From positions 1-15,716 of the forward strand of contig JAFGPH010000123.1 in the NCBI GenBank assembly GCA_016926135.1: 15,716 nt of DNA, given 5' to 3'. Numbering within the stretch: the first letter of the stretch is position 1; every line of letters begins with the position of its first letter. This stretch comes from Deltaproteobacteria bacterium (lineage in GTDB: Bacteria > Desulfobacterota > DSM-4660 > Desulfatiglandales > HGW-15). The notes below the pieces were generated by a model. The model did not search any database and was not told the origin of the DNA. It saw only the letters and a program-made list of their open reading frames with translations. Both the position numbers and the translations under genes were made by a program. Shown piece by piece: positions 8,064 to 14,350 of this stretch.

Positions 8064-8849
8064 ATGCACCGGCGAGACAAGATCGATCTCAATTCCGATG
8101 TGGGCGAGAGCTTCGGGAGGTACAAGCTCGGACTGGATGAAGAGGTGATCCCCCTGATCACCTCCGCCAACATCGCCTGCGGCTTCCATGCGGGCGATCC
8201 CTCCGTTATGAGGCACACCCTCTCCCTCGCCAAGCAGCATGACACCGCGCCCGGCGCCCATCCCGGTTTCCCGGATCTGATGGGCTTCGGAAGGCGGAAC
8301 ATGGACGCCACCCTGGAGGAGATCAGGGATTACGTAACCTACCAGATCGGCGCACTGGCGGCCTTTGCCTCCGCGCAAGGCATGCGACTCCAGCATGTCA
8401 AGCCCCACGGCGCCCTTTACAACATGGCGGCCAGGGATCCCCGCATCTGGGAGACGGTGGCCCACGCCGTCTCGGCTGTGGACAGGGACCTTATCCTCGT
8501 GGTCATGGCAGGACCCGGCCGGCAGGACCTGGAGGAGATCGGAAGGCGTTGCGGTATCCGTGTGGCCTTTGAGTTCTTTGCCGACCGCGCCTACAACCCC
8601 GACGGTACCCTGGTCTCCAGGCGAGAGCCCGGAGCGGTCATCCACGACCACCAGGCAGCGGCCGAAAGGGTCCTCAGGTTGGCCCGGGAGGGAAAGGTCA
8701 CATCCAGAGACGGCACCGAGATCCCCATCGAGGCCGACACGATCTGCGTGCACGGCGACAATCCTTCGGCGGTGACACTCGCCGGCAAGATCCGAGAGAG
8801 CCTGATCCAGGCCGGCATTGAAGTGCTGCCCATGGGGGCGTTCCTTTGA
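8064..8849 (+). CDS. pxpA: 5-oxoprolinase subunit A (LamB/YcsF family)
   Basis: 261-residue cytoplasmic subunit of the ATP-dependent 5-oxoprolinase PxpABC, which opens 5-oxoproline (pyroglutamate) to glutamate. LamB/YcsF landmarks in order: DLNSDVGESFG (8-18), ANIACGFHAGDP (35-46), GAHPGFPD (64-71), VKPHGALYN (112-120), then FADRAYNPDGTL and ICVHGDNPSAV towards the C-terminus. These are the conserved polar and His-rich loops of the family, and length matches (about 245-260). The ATG at 8064 is preceded by GAGGGAG at good spacing; the frame is open back to 7992 but that part is unlike the family. The stop overlaps the pxpB start by one base, so the genes are translationally coupled. The three-gene context makes the assignment firm. 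Confidence 0.95.
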   Translation: MHRRDKIDLNSDVGESFGRYKLGLDEEVIPLITSANIACGFHAGDPSVMRHTLSLAKQHDTAPGAHPGFPDLMGFGRRNMDATLEEIRDYVTYQIGALAAFASAQGMRLQHVKPHGALYNMAARDPRIWETVAHAVSAVDRDLILVVMAGPGRQDLEEIGRRCGIRVAFEFFADRAYNPDGTLVSRREPGAVIHDHQAAAERVLRLAREGKVTSRDGTEIPIEADTICVHGDNPSAVTLAGKIRESLIQAGIEVLPMGAFL

Positions 8850-9535
8850 TGCTGTACGAAACGCCCGTATTTCGCGCCATGGGAGACCGTGCCCTTCTCG
8901 TGGAACTTGGGGAAGGGGTCAACCCTCCCGTGAACAGGAGGGTGAGGGAGATCTTTTTAGGCCTTGAGAGGCGTCCCATGAAGGGAATCATGGAAGTAGT
9001 CCCCAGCTACCGATCCCTCATGTTCGTCTTTGATCCCCTCACGATCAGCCGGATCACGCTGGAGCGCAGGATCAGGGAGGACTGGGAAAAGGCGAACTCC
9101 ACCGTGATTGCCGAACCCCGGACGCGGGAGGTGCCGGTCGTTTACGGTGGGGAATTCGGACCGGACCTGGAGTGGGTGGCCCGGTACCACAACATCACGC
9201 CGGAAGACGTGGTCAGGCTACATACGGGAACTGCCTATCAGGTGTATATGATCGGGTTCGCACCCGGATTCCCCTACATGGGGGAACTGCCCGAAGCGCT
9301 GGCCACGCCCCGGCGGGAAACGCCCCGGCTGGCGGTGCCCAGAGGCTCCGTGGCCATCGCGCAGAGGCAGACGGGTATCTATCCGGTTCAGAGCCCCGGG
9401 GGGTGGCAGATCCTGGGCCGCACCCCCCTGCGCCTTTTCGATGCGTCTCGCTGGCCTCCCACGCCCCTGGAAACGGGAGACATGGTGAGATTCATCGCTG
9501 TCGAGAAAGGGGAAGTCCCGGCGTGGCCGTCGTAG
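8849..9535 (+). CDS. pxpB: 5-oxoprolinase subunit B (KipI / allophanate hydrolase subunit 1 family)
   Basis: 228-residue cyclophilin-like-domain protein, partner of PxpC in the 5-oxoprolinase complex. Family signatures are MIGFAPGFPYMG (134-145) and a block at 174-193 that begins QTGIYPVQSPGGW. The N-terminal part (GDRALLVELGEG; VPSYRSLMFVFDP) is the usual KipI N-domain. The start is the ATG at 8849, whose A is the last base of the pxpA stop (TGATG arrangement); a TTG one codon earlier is less likely. The end overlaps pxpC by 13 bases. In Bacillus subtilis the homologue KipI was described as an inhibitor of the sporulation kinase KinA, but beside pxpA and pxpC the metabolic role is the better reading. 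Confidence 0.95.
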   Translation: MLYETPVFRAMGDRALLVELGEGVNPPVNRRVREIFLGLERRPMKGIMEVVPSYRSLMFVFDPLTISRITLERRIREDWEKANSTVIAEPRTREVPVVYGGEFGPDLEWVARYHNITPEDVVRLHTGTAYQVYMIGFAPGFPYMGELPEALATPRRETPRLAVPRGSVAIAQRQTGIYPVQSPGGWQILGRTPLRLFDASRWPPTPLETGDMVRFIAVEKGEVPAWPS

Positions 9536-10515
9536 AAACCCTGGAAATCCTGATGCCCGGCCCCCTCACCACCGTGCAGGACCTGGGCCGGCATGGCTTC
9601 GGTCGTTATGGGGTCCCTCCCAGCGGCGCCCTGGATGCCTTTTCCACGAGAATCGCTAATCTTCTCGTGGAAAACGACGAAGGGGAGGCGGCGCTGGAGA
9701 TCACCTTGATGGGTTTGAAGGCGAGGGCCCTGACCGAAGTCGCGGTTGCTGTTACCGGCGGAGATCTCCAGCCTCGCGTGAACGGGGAACCCCTGGAGAT
9801 GTGGAGATCCCGGGTGCTCAAGCCCGGAGATACCCTGTTTTTCAAGGGTGTCAGGAGCGGCTGCCGTGCTTGCCTCGCCGTGGGCGGGGGCATTGCTGCA
9901 GACCCCGTGTTGGGAAGCAAATCCACCAACCTCTCTTCCGGATTCGGTGGACTCGAAGGAAGACCCCTCAAGAAGGGGGACAGGCTCCTCTCGCTCTCCC
10001 CCCACCTTCATCTCCATTCTCCCGCGAGATCGCTCAGGGAGGAGTGGATACCACGATACGGCAGGGACTGGCTCGTCAGGGTACTGCCCGGTCCTCAACA
10101 TGGAGACTTCCCCGTGGCCGTCCGGAGGTTGTTTGTGGAGGCAGAGTTTACCGTCACATCCCAGGCCGACAGGACGGGGATCCGGATGTCCGGGCCGCCC
10201 ATTGTAAGGAGGGACGGGCTGCCGGAATCCATTATCTCCGAGGGCGTGGTGCCCGGGGCGATCCAGGTCCCCGGGGATGCCCAGCCGATCATCATCCTCA
10301 CTGAAACGGTTACAGGAGGGTATCGAAAGATCGCGACCGTGATCTCCGCGGACCTGCCCCTGCTGGCCCAGATGAGGCCGGGCGACCGGGTTCGTTTCCG
10401 TGAGGTCTCGATGGATCAGGCCGCGGAGGCCCTCAGGGGGGCCGAAATGATCATTGACTCCGTACGCAATAACCCGTCGATATCACGTATGGCCGCTGGG
10501 CCGTCTTCTCCATGA
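9523..10515 (+). CDS. pxpC: 5-oxoprolinase subunit C (KipA / allophanate hydrolase subunit 2 family)
   Basis: 330-residue biotin-independent carboxylase-like subunit that pairs with PxpB. Family signatures: TTVQDLGR (16-23), GVPPSGALD (30-38), LAVGGGIAADPVLGSKST (118-135), QADRTGIRMSG and the C-terminal segment EGVVPGAIQVPGDAQPI. The usual family length is 310-340. The GTG at 9523 is chosen because AAAGGGGAAG lies about 9 bases upstream and the protein then begins as homologues do; ATG 9553 would cut into the conserved N-terminus. The frame is open much further back (to 9172), but that stretch is inside pxpB and is only a shadow. The 13-base overlap with pxpB points to coupled translation. 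The operon ends here and faces the ferredoxin gene tail to tail. Confidence 0.95.
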   Translation: MAVVETLEILMPGPLTTVQDLGRHGFGRYGVPPSGALDAFSTRIANLLVENDEGEAALEITLMGLKARALTEVAVAVTGGDLQPRVNGEPLEMWRSRVLKPGDTLFFKGVRSGCRACLAVGGGIAADPVLGSKSTNLSSGFGGLEGRPLKKGDRLLSLSPHLHLHSPARSLREEWIPRYGRDWLVRVLPGPQHGDFPVAVRRLFVEAEFTVTSQADRTGIRMSGPPIVRRDGLPESIISEGVVPGAIQVPGDAQPIIILTETVTGGYRKIATVISADLPLLAQMRPGDRVRFREVSMDQAAEALRGAEMIIDSVRNNPSISRMAAGPSSP

Positions 10516-10575
10516 CCGAATCATGCCCTCACCGGTACTCATTTGCCGCATGAACCCGCATTTCCCCATATTCAC

Positions 10576-10944
10576 TCAATCGGAATACTCCGCGTTCTGC
10601 AGAATCTCGAGTCGCCCTATCGTTTCTTCTATGACCTTTTTATTTTTGGCAAAATAGCGGACCAAGCGCTGAATAAGCTCTTTCTGCTTCTTCTTGTCGT
10701 TCACATAGTATTCGTGCTCCAACAGCCTTGTTACCCAGGCCAGATTGGATTCCACTTCTTCGGGAATCCTCTCGCCGTCATGACGAACCGCGTCACTCGA
10801 ACACACATCATGGCAAACCCCACACCGTATGCATTCGTCTTCGTTTATGAACGCAATACCTTCATCCATTGAAATAGCGCCAGCGCTGCATTCATCGACA
10901 CATATTTCGCACCCTGTGCACATTTCTTTATTGATCCAAGGCAT
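10576..10944 (-). CDS. 2[4Fe-4S] ferredoxin-type protein with helical C-terminal extension
   Basis: 122-residue electron-transfer protein. Two cluster motifs are complete: C9-x2-C12-x2-C15-x3-C19 and C38-x2-C41-x2-C44-x3-C48, so two [4Fe-4S] clusters are expected. Neither motif ends in the usual Cys-Pro (CSAGAI, CSSDAV), which is a less common form. The remaining 70 residues are charged and helical (EVESNLAWVTRLLEHEYY; KKQKELIQRLVRYFAKNKK) with no domain I recognise; they may dock a partner. The ATG at 10944 is preceded by GGGAGAAGGA. GC content is visibly lower than in neighbouring genes (hand counts of 40% and 47% in two 60-base stretches inside it, against 68% in a 60-base stretch of pxpB), so the gene may be acquired. 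Convergent with pxpC; no redox partner gene is adjacent. Confidence 0.88.
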   Translation of the reverse strand: MPWINKEMCTGCEICVDECSAGAISMDEGIAFINEDECIRCGVCHDVCSSDAVRHDGERIPEEVESNLAWVTRLLEHEYYVNDKKKQKELIQRLVRYFAKNKKVIEETIGRLEILQNAEYSD

Positions 10945-10980
10945 TTCCTTCTCCCTTCTCTCAGTATGTAAAAAATGACC

Positions 10981-11000
10981 AGACGGGACTAATCCGGTCT
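10981..11000. other. Stem-loop upstream of the ferredoxin gene
   Basis: AGACGGGA (10981-10988) and TCCGGTCT (10993-11000) pair with one G-G mismatch around a 4-base loop. It starts 37 bp upstream of the ferredoxin start codon, where an operator or leader structure could sit. Function unknown. Confidence 0.4.
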
Positions 11001-11012
11001 GCAGGCGTACCG

Positions 11013-11031
11013 GGAACGAATTCGTCGTTCC
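11013..11031. other. Perfect 7-bp stem-loop upstream of the ferredoxin gene
   Basis: GGAACGA (11013-11019), loop ATTCG, TCGTTCC (11025-11031). It sits next to the hairpin at 10981-11000. There is no T tract, so it is not an intrinsic terminator. Possible regulator site or part of a mobile-element remnant. Confidence 0.4.
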
Positions 11032-11125
11032 GACGGTCTGACATTCGGCATATCGCTGTTTGTTTCCTTTTCATACCCTCAAGGTACCACTTTTTACCTG
11101 CCATATCAATCGGATAGTTACTCCG

Positions 11126-11256
11126 AATCGGGATAGGGGGTAGCCTTGCGGCTCCCCTCCTCCCACACCATCCGCCGTCGCCAAGGCTATGTTGGGACAA
11201 GCCCCCGTTGCACCGGGATTTTCGACTGGCATACGAATCACGTACCAAGGCGGTTC
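11126..11256 (-). mobile_element. Decayed group II intron 3' end (domains V and VI), interrupted
   Basis: Read on the minus strand, GAACCGCCTTGGTACGTGAT followed by TCGTATGCCA (11256-11227) resembles the 5' side, loop and start of the 3' side of a bacterial group II intron domain V. The 3' side resumes as TGGTGTGGGAGG (from 11170), followed by a domain VI-like hairpin AGGGGAGCC-GCAA-GGCTACCCCC and CTATCCCGATT, in which an unpaired A sits 7-8 bases from the presumed 3' splice end, as expected for the branch point. About 56 bp (11171-11226) split domain V, so it cannot splice as is. No reverse transcriptase/maturase frame exists in the window. The identification rests on remembered consensus and hand folding; a covariance-model search would decide. 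Confidence 0.5.
11171..11226. repeat. About 56-bp insertion inside the intron domain V
   Basis: These bases separate the two sides of the domain V stem. They contain GC-rich short complementary runs and a GCCTTGGCGACGGCGGA stretch (minus strand) of a kind seen in small dispersed repeats. No target-site duplication or clear terminal repeats were recognised, so it could also be a rearranged intron segment. Confidence 0.3.
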
Positions 11257-11370
11257 AATTGAGATGATCTTTTGATATACAGTGTGGGCACTACCAGCGA
11301 AGCAAAGTAGCCGGCTGGAAGAGCGAACGCCAGGCCAGGGCTACTGTTCAGTCAGTATGGGCCATGCCGG

Positions 11371-11386
11371 ACATACCCGGGTATGT
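11371..11386. promoter_or_regulatory. 16-bp perfect palindrome upstream of the DUF362 gene
   Basis: ACATACCCGGGTATGT is identical to its own reverse complement over all 16 bases. It lies 155 bp upstream of the ATG at 11542. Such sites are typical of dimeric repressor operators, but no regulator gene is adjacent and no second copy was noticed in the window. Confidence 0.4.
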
Positions 11387-11541
11387 AATGCCTGTTTGCC
11401 CTCGATCACACCTCTCATCCATCGTTGAAAAACTCTTCGAATTTTTCTTTACAAAAGGACCCACAGGCTGCATTTTGTGCGAAATGCCAGAGCGCTTCGA
11501 TTGCACCGACTTTTCATGGACACTCTGAGGAGGCACCAACC

Positions 11542-12609
11542 ATGCCGAAGGTGATGATCCATCCTGCAACTTACGACAATGTCCGTCAGAGCATAGATCT
11601 GGCATTTGAACTTTTCCCTCTGGGACTGAAGGGGAAAAAAATATTGGTGAAGCCGAATGTCCTGAGGGCTTCTGAGGCCGGAGAGGGTATTGTCACCCAC
11701 CCCGCGGTGCTTCGCGCCGTGGTGGAAAAGGTGGAAACACTGGAGCCTTCCTCCATCGTGGTAGGGGACAACCCCGGTATGTTCAGTTATGGAGCGAACG
11801 AGGAGAGTTTCCGAAAGACGGGTCTGATGGATGCGGCCAGGGGTTACTACCGCAACATCGGAAACGACTCGGAGAGGGTGGGCTTCAACGCCGAATTCAT
11901 GAGCACGGTGAGTGTCTCCCGGGCCGTGCTGGAGGCAGACGTCATCATCAGCCTTCCCAAGTTCAAGACCCACGGTCTCACCGTCATGACCGGGGCCATC
12001 AAAAACAGCTACGGCTTTCTGCCCGGTGCGCAGAAGGCCGGGCTCCACAGGGCGGCCGGCAGCTCTCCGCGTTTCCAGGAAATGCTGGTGGACGTGTTCC
12101 GGTTGAGGGTACCTGACTTCTTCATCGTAGATGCCGTGGTGGGGATGGAAGGCAACGGCCCGAGTTCACCCGACCTGCTCGACATCGGCCTCGTTCTGGC
12201 ATCTGACAATGCGGTGGCCCTGGACGCCGTTATGGCGACCATGATGGGATGCGACCCGGGTCGTCTGCGGTTCCTTCAAAGGGCAAAAGAGGTGGGGCTG
12301 GGGGATTACGATCTGGGCAGCATCGAGGTAATCGGGGAACTGAAGCGACTCCCGGACTTCAAGCTCCCGCCGCTTGGCGGAGAGGCGATCCTGGGGAACG
12401 ATGCCATCATGGGGTTTATTCGGGAACGAACCCTCCTGCGACCACAGGCCGACTCTGAACTCTGCACGAGTTGCGGCACCTGTGTGGAACAATGCCCGGT
12501 ATCGGCCCTCTCCATGGTGGACTCCGTTCCCCGGGTGGACCCGCAGAAATGCATCACTTGCTTCTGCTGCCAGGAGGTCTGCCCGGAAAAGGCCATAACG
12601 CTCAGGTAG
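11542..12609 (+). CDS. DUF362 domain protein with C-terminal 2[4Fe-4S] ferredoxin domain
   Basis: 355-residue protein. Residues 1 to about 270 form a DUF362 domain (KILVKPNVLRASEAGEGIVTHP near the start; VVGDNPGMFS; ISLPKFKTHGLTVMTGAIKNSYGFLPG; FFIVDAVVGMEGNGP; SDNAVALDAVMATMMG). The C-terminal 48 residues carry two complete cluster motifs: C308, C311, C314, C318 and C337, C340, C343, C347, the latter two ending in the usual CP. DUF362 proteins are widespread in anaerobes and their reaction is largely unknown; a redox or ligand-binding role is likely. The start at 11542 follows GAGGAGG at 8-base spacing; the frame is open back to a TTG at 11425 but has no ribosome-binding site there. No signal peptide or membrane segment. 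It stands alone on its strand and is followed by stem-loops. Confidence 0.93.
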   Translation: MPKVMIHPATYDNVRQSIDLAFELFPLGLKGKKILVKPNVLRASEAGEGIVTHPAVLRAVVEKVETLEPSSIVVGDNPGMFSYGANEESFRKTGLMDAARGYYRNIGNDSERVGFNAEFMSTVSVSRAVLEADVIISLPKFKTHGLTVMTGAIKNSYGFLPGAQKAGLHRAAGSSPRFQEMLVDVFRLRVPDFFIVDAVVGMEGNGPSSPDLLDIGLVLASDNAVALDAVMATMMGCDPGRLRFLQRAKEVGLGDYDLGSIEVIGELKRLPDFKLPPLGGEAILGNDAIMGFIRERTLLRPQADSELCTSCGTCVEQCPVSALSMVDSVPRVDPQKCITCFCCQEVCPEKAITLR

Positions 12610-12617
12610 CTCCTGCG

Positions 12618-12640
12618 GCCCCTCTTTGCCGAAGAGGGGC
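12618..12640 (+). terminator. Stem-loop after the DUF362 gene, probable transcription end
   Basis: GCCCCTCTT, a 5-base loop (TGCCG) and AAGAGGGGC form a perfect 9-bp stem 8 bp after the stop codon. The following bases (GGTGGCTTTG) are not T-rich, so it is a weak or factor-assisted terminator at best; it could also stabilise the 3' end of the mRNA. Confidence 0.5.
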
Positions 12641-12660
12641 GGTGGCTTTGAGCCGTCAAC

Positions 12661-12686
12661 CCTCCGCAGTAGCCCTGGTGCGGAGG
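12661..12686. other. Second stem-loop between the DUF362 gene and livF
   Basis: CCTCCGCA (12661-12668) and TGCGGAGG (12679-12686) form a perfect 8-bp stem with a 10-base loop. Placed between convergent transcription units, it may help end transcription from either side. No T run follows on either strand. Confidence 0.4.
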
Positions 12687-12801
12687 ACGGGTGAACTTTG
12701 AATCATTACGCTTTTCAGCATCCTCTGGTCGGCTGGCGCCGCCTAAGGCGGGTAAACCTTGAGCCATGCGCCGTAGGTTTAGAGGTTCGGGTCTTTCCCC
12801 T

Positions 12802-12830
12802 TGGACCTTGCGCCTTGTACCTTGCGCCCT
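12802..12830. repeat. Short direct repeat CCTTGCGCC in the DUF362-livF intergenic region
   Basis: ACCTTGCGCC occurs twice here, joined by TTGT, and CTTGG and CCTTG variants lie just before. This low-complexity stretch lies immediately downstream of livF and is non-coding. Similar decayed CCTTG-type tracts occur between genes in several Desulfobacterota genomes (from general knowledge). Confidence 0.45.
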
Positions 12831-12834
12831 CTCT

Positions 12835-13551
12835 TCATATTCCCAGAAAAGCGCTGCGGAACAGGTCGCTCCCCAGGAGTTCCTGCCCGGTTCCCTCGGC
12901 AACAATCCTGCCCGTCTGAAGCACATACCCGCGGTCCGCAAGATCCAGCGCTTCTCTCACATTCTGCTCCACCAGAAGAATGGTGATCCCCTCCTCCTTC
13001 AGGCGTCTCACGGTGTCGAGCACCTCGTCCACCAGGATGGGGGCCAGTCCCAGGGACGGTTCGTCGAGCATGAGGATCCTGGGGTTGGACATGAGCCCCC
13101 TGCCGATGGCGACCATCTGCTGCTCACCGCCCGAGAGGGTGGAGGCCGCCTGCCTGCGGCGCTCCCGGAGCACGGGGAAAAGACCGAACACGTGTTCCAG
13201 GTTCTTCTGGATCTGATGGGTGTCATTGAGGGTGTAGGCCCCCAGGAGCAGGTTCTCTTCCACCGACAGGGGCCTGAAGAGCATCTTTTCTTCAGGCACG
13301 TAGACGATTCCCAGGTGAACGATCCGCTCGGTCCGGAGCCTGTGGATTTCCTCGCCGGTGAAGAGGATGCGCCCTTCGTAGGCAGGCTGGGTGCCCATAA
13401 TCGCACGGAGAAGGGTGGATTTGCCGGCCCCGTTTGACCCCACCACACAGACCGTCTCGCCCTTTGCCACGCTGAGGGAGACACCCTGGAGCACCGGCAG
13501 GCCGGAATAGCGGACCCTGATATTCTCTACGCTCAGAATGGTCTCTGGCAT
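12835..13551 (-). CDS. livF: Branched-chain amino-acid type ABC transporter, ATP-binding protein LivF
   Basis: 238-residue cytoplasmic ATPase, second nucleotide-binding subunit of a LIV-I/HAAT-type importer. Walker A GSNGAGKST (38-46), signature LSGGEQ (139-144), Walker B ILMLDEP (159-165), and VEQN at 194-197 with Gln at the switch position, normal for LivF. The segment VPEEKMLF replaces the usual Q-loop with Glu, also a LivF trait. Length is typical (230-240). The ATG at 13551 follows AGGGGGACC. It is the last gene of the liv cluster in transcription order, 43 bp after livG, the gap being mostly a small tandem repeat. The transported solute cannot be inferred, as no binding protein is in view. 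Confidence 0.95.
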   Translation of the reverse strand: MPETILSVENIRVRYSGLPVLQGVSLSVAKGETVCVVGSNGAGKSTLLRAIMGTQPAYEGRILFTGEEIHRLRTERIVHLGIVYVPEEKMLFRPLSVEENLLLGAYTLNDTHQIQKNLEHVFGLFPVLRERRRQAASTLSGGEQQMVAIGRGLMSNPRILMLDEPSLGLAPILVDEVLDTVRRLKEEGITILLVEQNVREALDLADRGYVLQTGRIVAEGTGQELLGSDLFRSAFLGI

Positions 13552-13576
13552 GGTCCCCCTGGAAGTTCAGATGGTC

Positions 13577-13613
13577 CAGCACTCCAGTACTCCATCACTC
13601 CATCACTCCATTC
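13577..13613. repeat. Tandem 8-bp repeat at the livG-livF junction
   Basis: The unit CACTCCAT (plus strand) occurs in perfect or near-perfect copies about four times, with degenerate copies at the left end (GCACTCCA, GTACTCCA). It covers the last codons of livG and most of the short gap before livF. Copy number is likely to vary by slippage. Confidence 0.7.
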
Positions 13614-14350
13614 CTGCTCGCATGCTCCCTCACATACCTCTCCCCGAGGTAGGCCTTGATGACACGGGGGTCCCGCGCAATACCGGCCGGAGGTCCGTCC
13701 GCGATCTTCTCTCCGTAGTCCAGCACGATCACCCGGTCGCTCACCTTCATGACCAGTTCCATCACGTGCTCGATCAGCATCACGGTCACACCCAGACCGT
13801 CGTGGATGTGCCTGATACTGCCCATGACCTCTTCGATCTCGCTGGGGTTGAGCCCCGCTGCCACCTCGTCGAGCAGGAGCATCCTGGGATTCGTGCCCAG
13901 GGCCGTGGCCATGGTCACCCGCTTCTGGGCCGCCACGGGCAACTGGCTCATCAGGGAGTGGGCCACATTCCCGAGATTGAGCTGATTCAGGATGTCCCCG
14001 GCCCGAACCTTGGCCTCCACCCTGGAACGGGTGTTCATGAAACAGCCCACCATCACGTTCTCCTCAACGCTGAGATCCCCTGAGGCCACGTAAACCTGGA
14101 AGGTCCGGGCAATCCCTTTCCTCGCCACCTCATGGGCCTTCAGGGCCGTGATGTCGTCCCCGTCAAACAGAATCCGTCCCGAAGTGACAGGGTGAAAACC
14201 CGAAATGCAGTTGAAAAGGGTTGTCTTGCCTGCTCCGTTGGGACCGATCAGACCGACCAGTTCCCCCTTCTCCACGGAAAAGGAGATGCGGTCGTTCGCC
14301 CTGAGTCCGCCGAAGTCCTTGGTGACCTCCTGGAGTTCGAGAAGGGCCAT
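13595..14350 (-). CDS. livG: Branched-chain amino-acid type ABC transporter, ATP-binding protein LivG
   Basis: 251-residue cytoplasmic ATPase of the same importer. Walker A GPNGAGKTT (36-44), Q-loop FQ (84-85), Walker B MLLLDE (157-162), switch His H195. The ABC signature is LPVAAQKR (137-144), where LivG proteins usually have a Gly (LPYGxQRR-like), so the key glycine is Ala here; all other motifs are intact. The start codon overlaps the livM stop by one base (TAATG), showing translational coupling. The last codons (NGVME) are encoded by the first units of the 8-bp tandem repeat, so the C-terminus has been altered or extended by the repeat. Length otherwise normal (about 250). Confidence 0.95.
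   Translation of the reverse strand: MALLELQEVTKDFGGLRANDRISFSVEKGELVGLIGPNGAGKTTLFNCISGFHPVTSGRILFDGDDITALKAHEVARKGIARTFQVYVASGDLSVEENVMVGCFMNTRSRVEAKVRAGDILNQLNLGNVAHSLMSQLPVAAQKRVTMATALGTNPRMLLLDEVAAGLNPSEIEEVMGSIRHIHDGLGVTVMLIEHVMELVMKVSDRVIVLDYGEKIADGPPAGIARDPRVIKAYLGERYVREHASRNGVME

Larger units (their letters stand above)
10945..11541. other. Non-coding, AT-richer patch with structured elements and intron remnant
   Basis: About 600 bp between the ferredoxin (minus) and the DUF362 gene (plus). No convincing protein frame: the 95-codon minus-strand frame at 10961-11248 crosses the intron-like secondary structures and has no recognisable content. The stretch holds two hairpins close to the ferredoxin gene, the group II intron 3'-end remnant, an interrupted long stem (AGTAGCC at 11306-11312 with GGCTACT at 11339-11345, inner CTGG/CCAG) and a 16-bp perfect palindrome. 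No strong promoter for either flanking gene was recognised. Confidence 0.6.

Noticed and set aside
9172..9522. N-terminal extension of pxpC
   Set aside because: It lies inside pxpB in another frame and does not resemble the KipA family, whose N-terminus fits the GTG at 9523.
10961..11248. 95-codon minus-strand frame upstream of the ferredoxin
   Set aside because: It spans the intron domain V/VI-like hairpins and their interruption; the peptide is Arg/Gly-rich with no homology I recognise, better explained as non-coding structured sequence.
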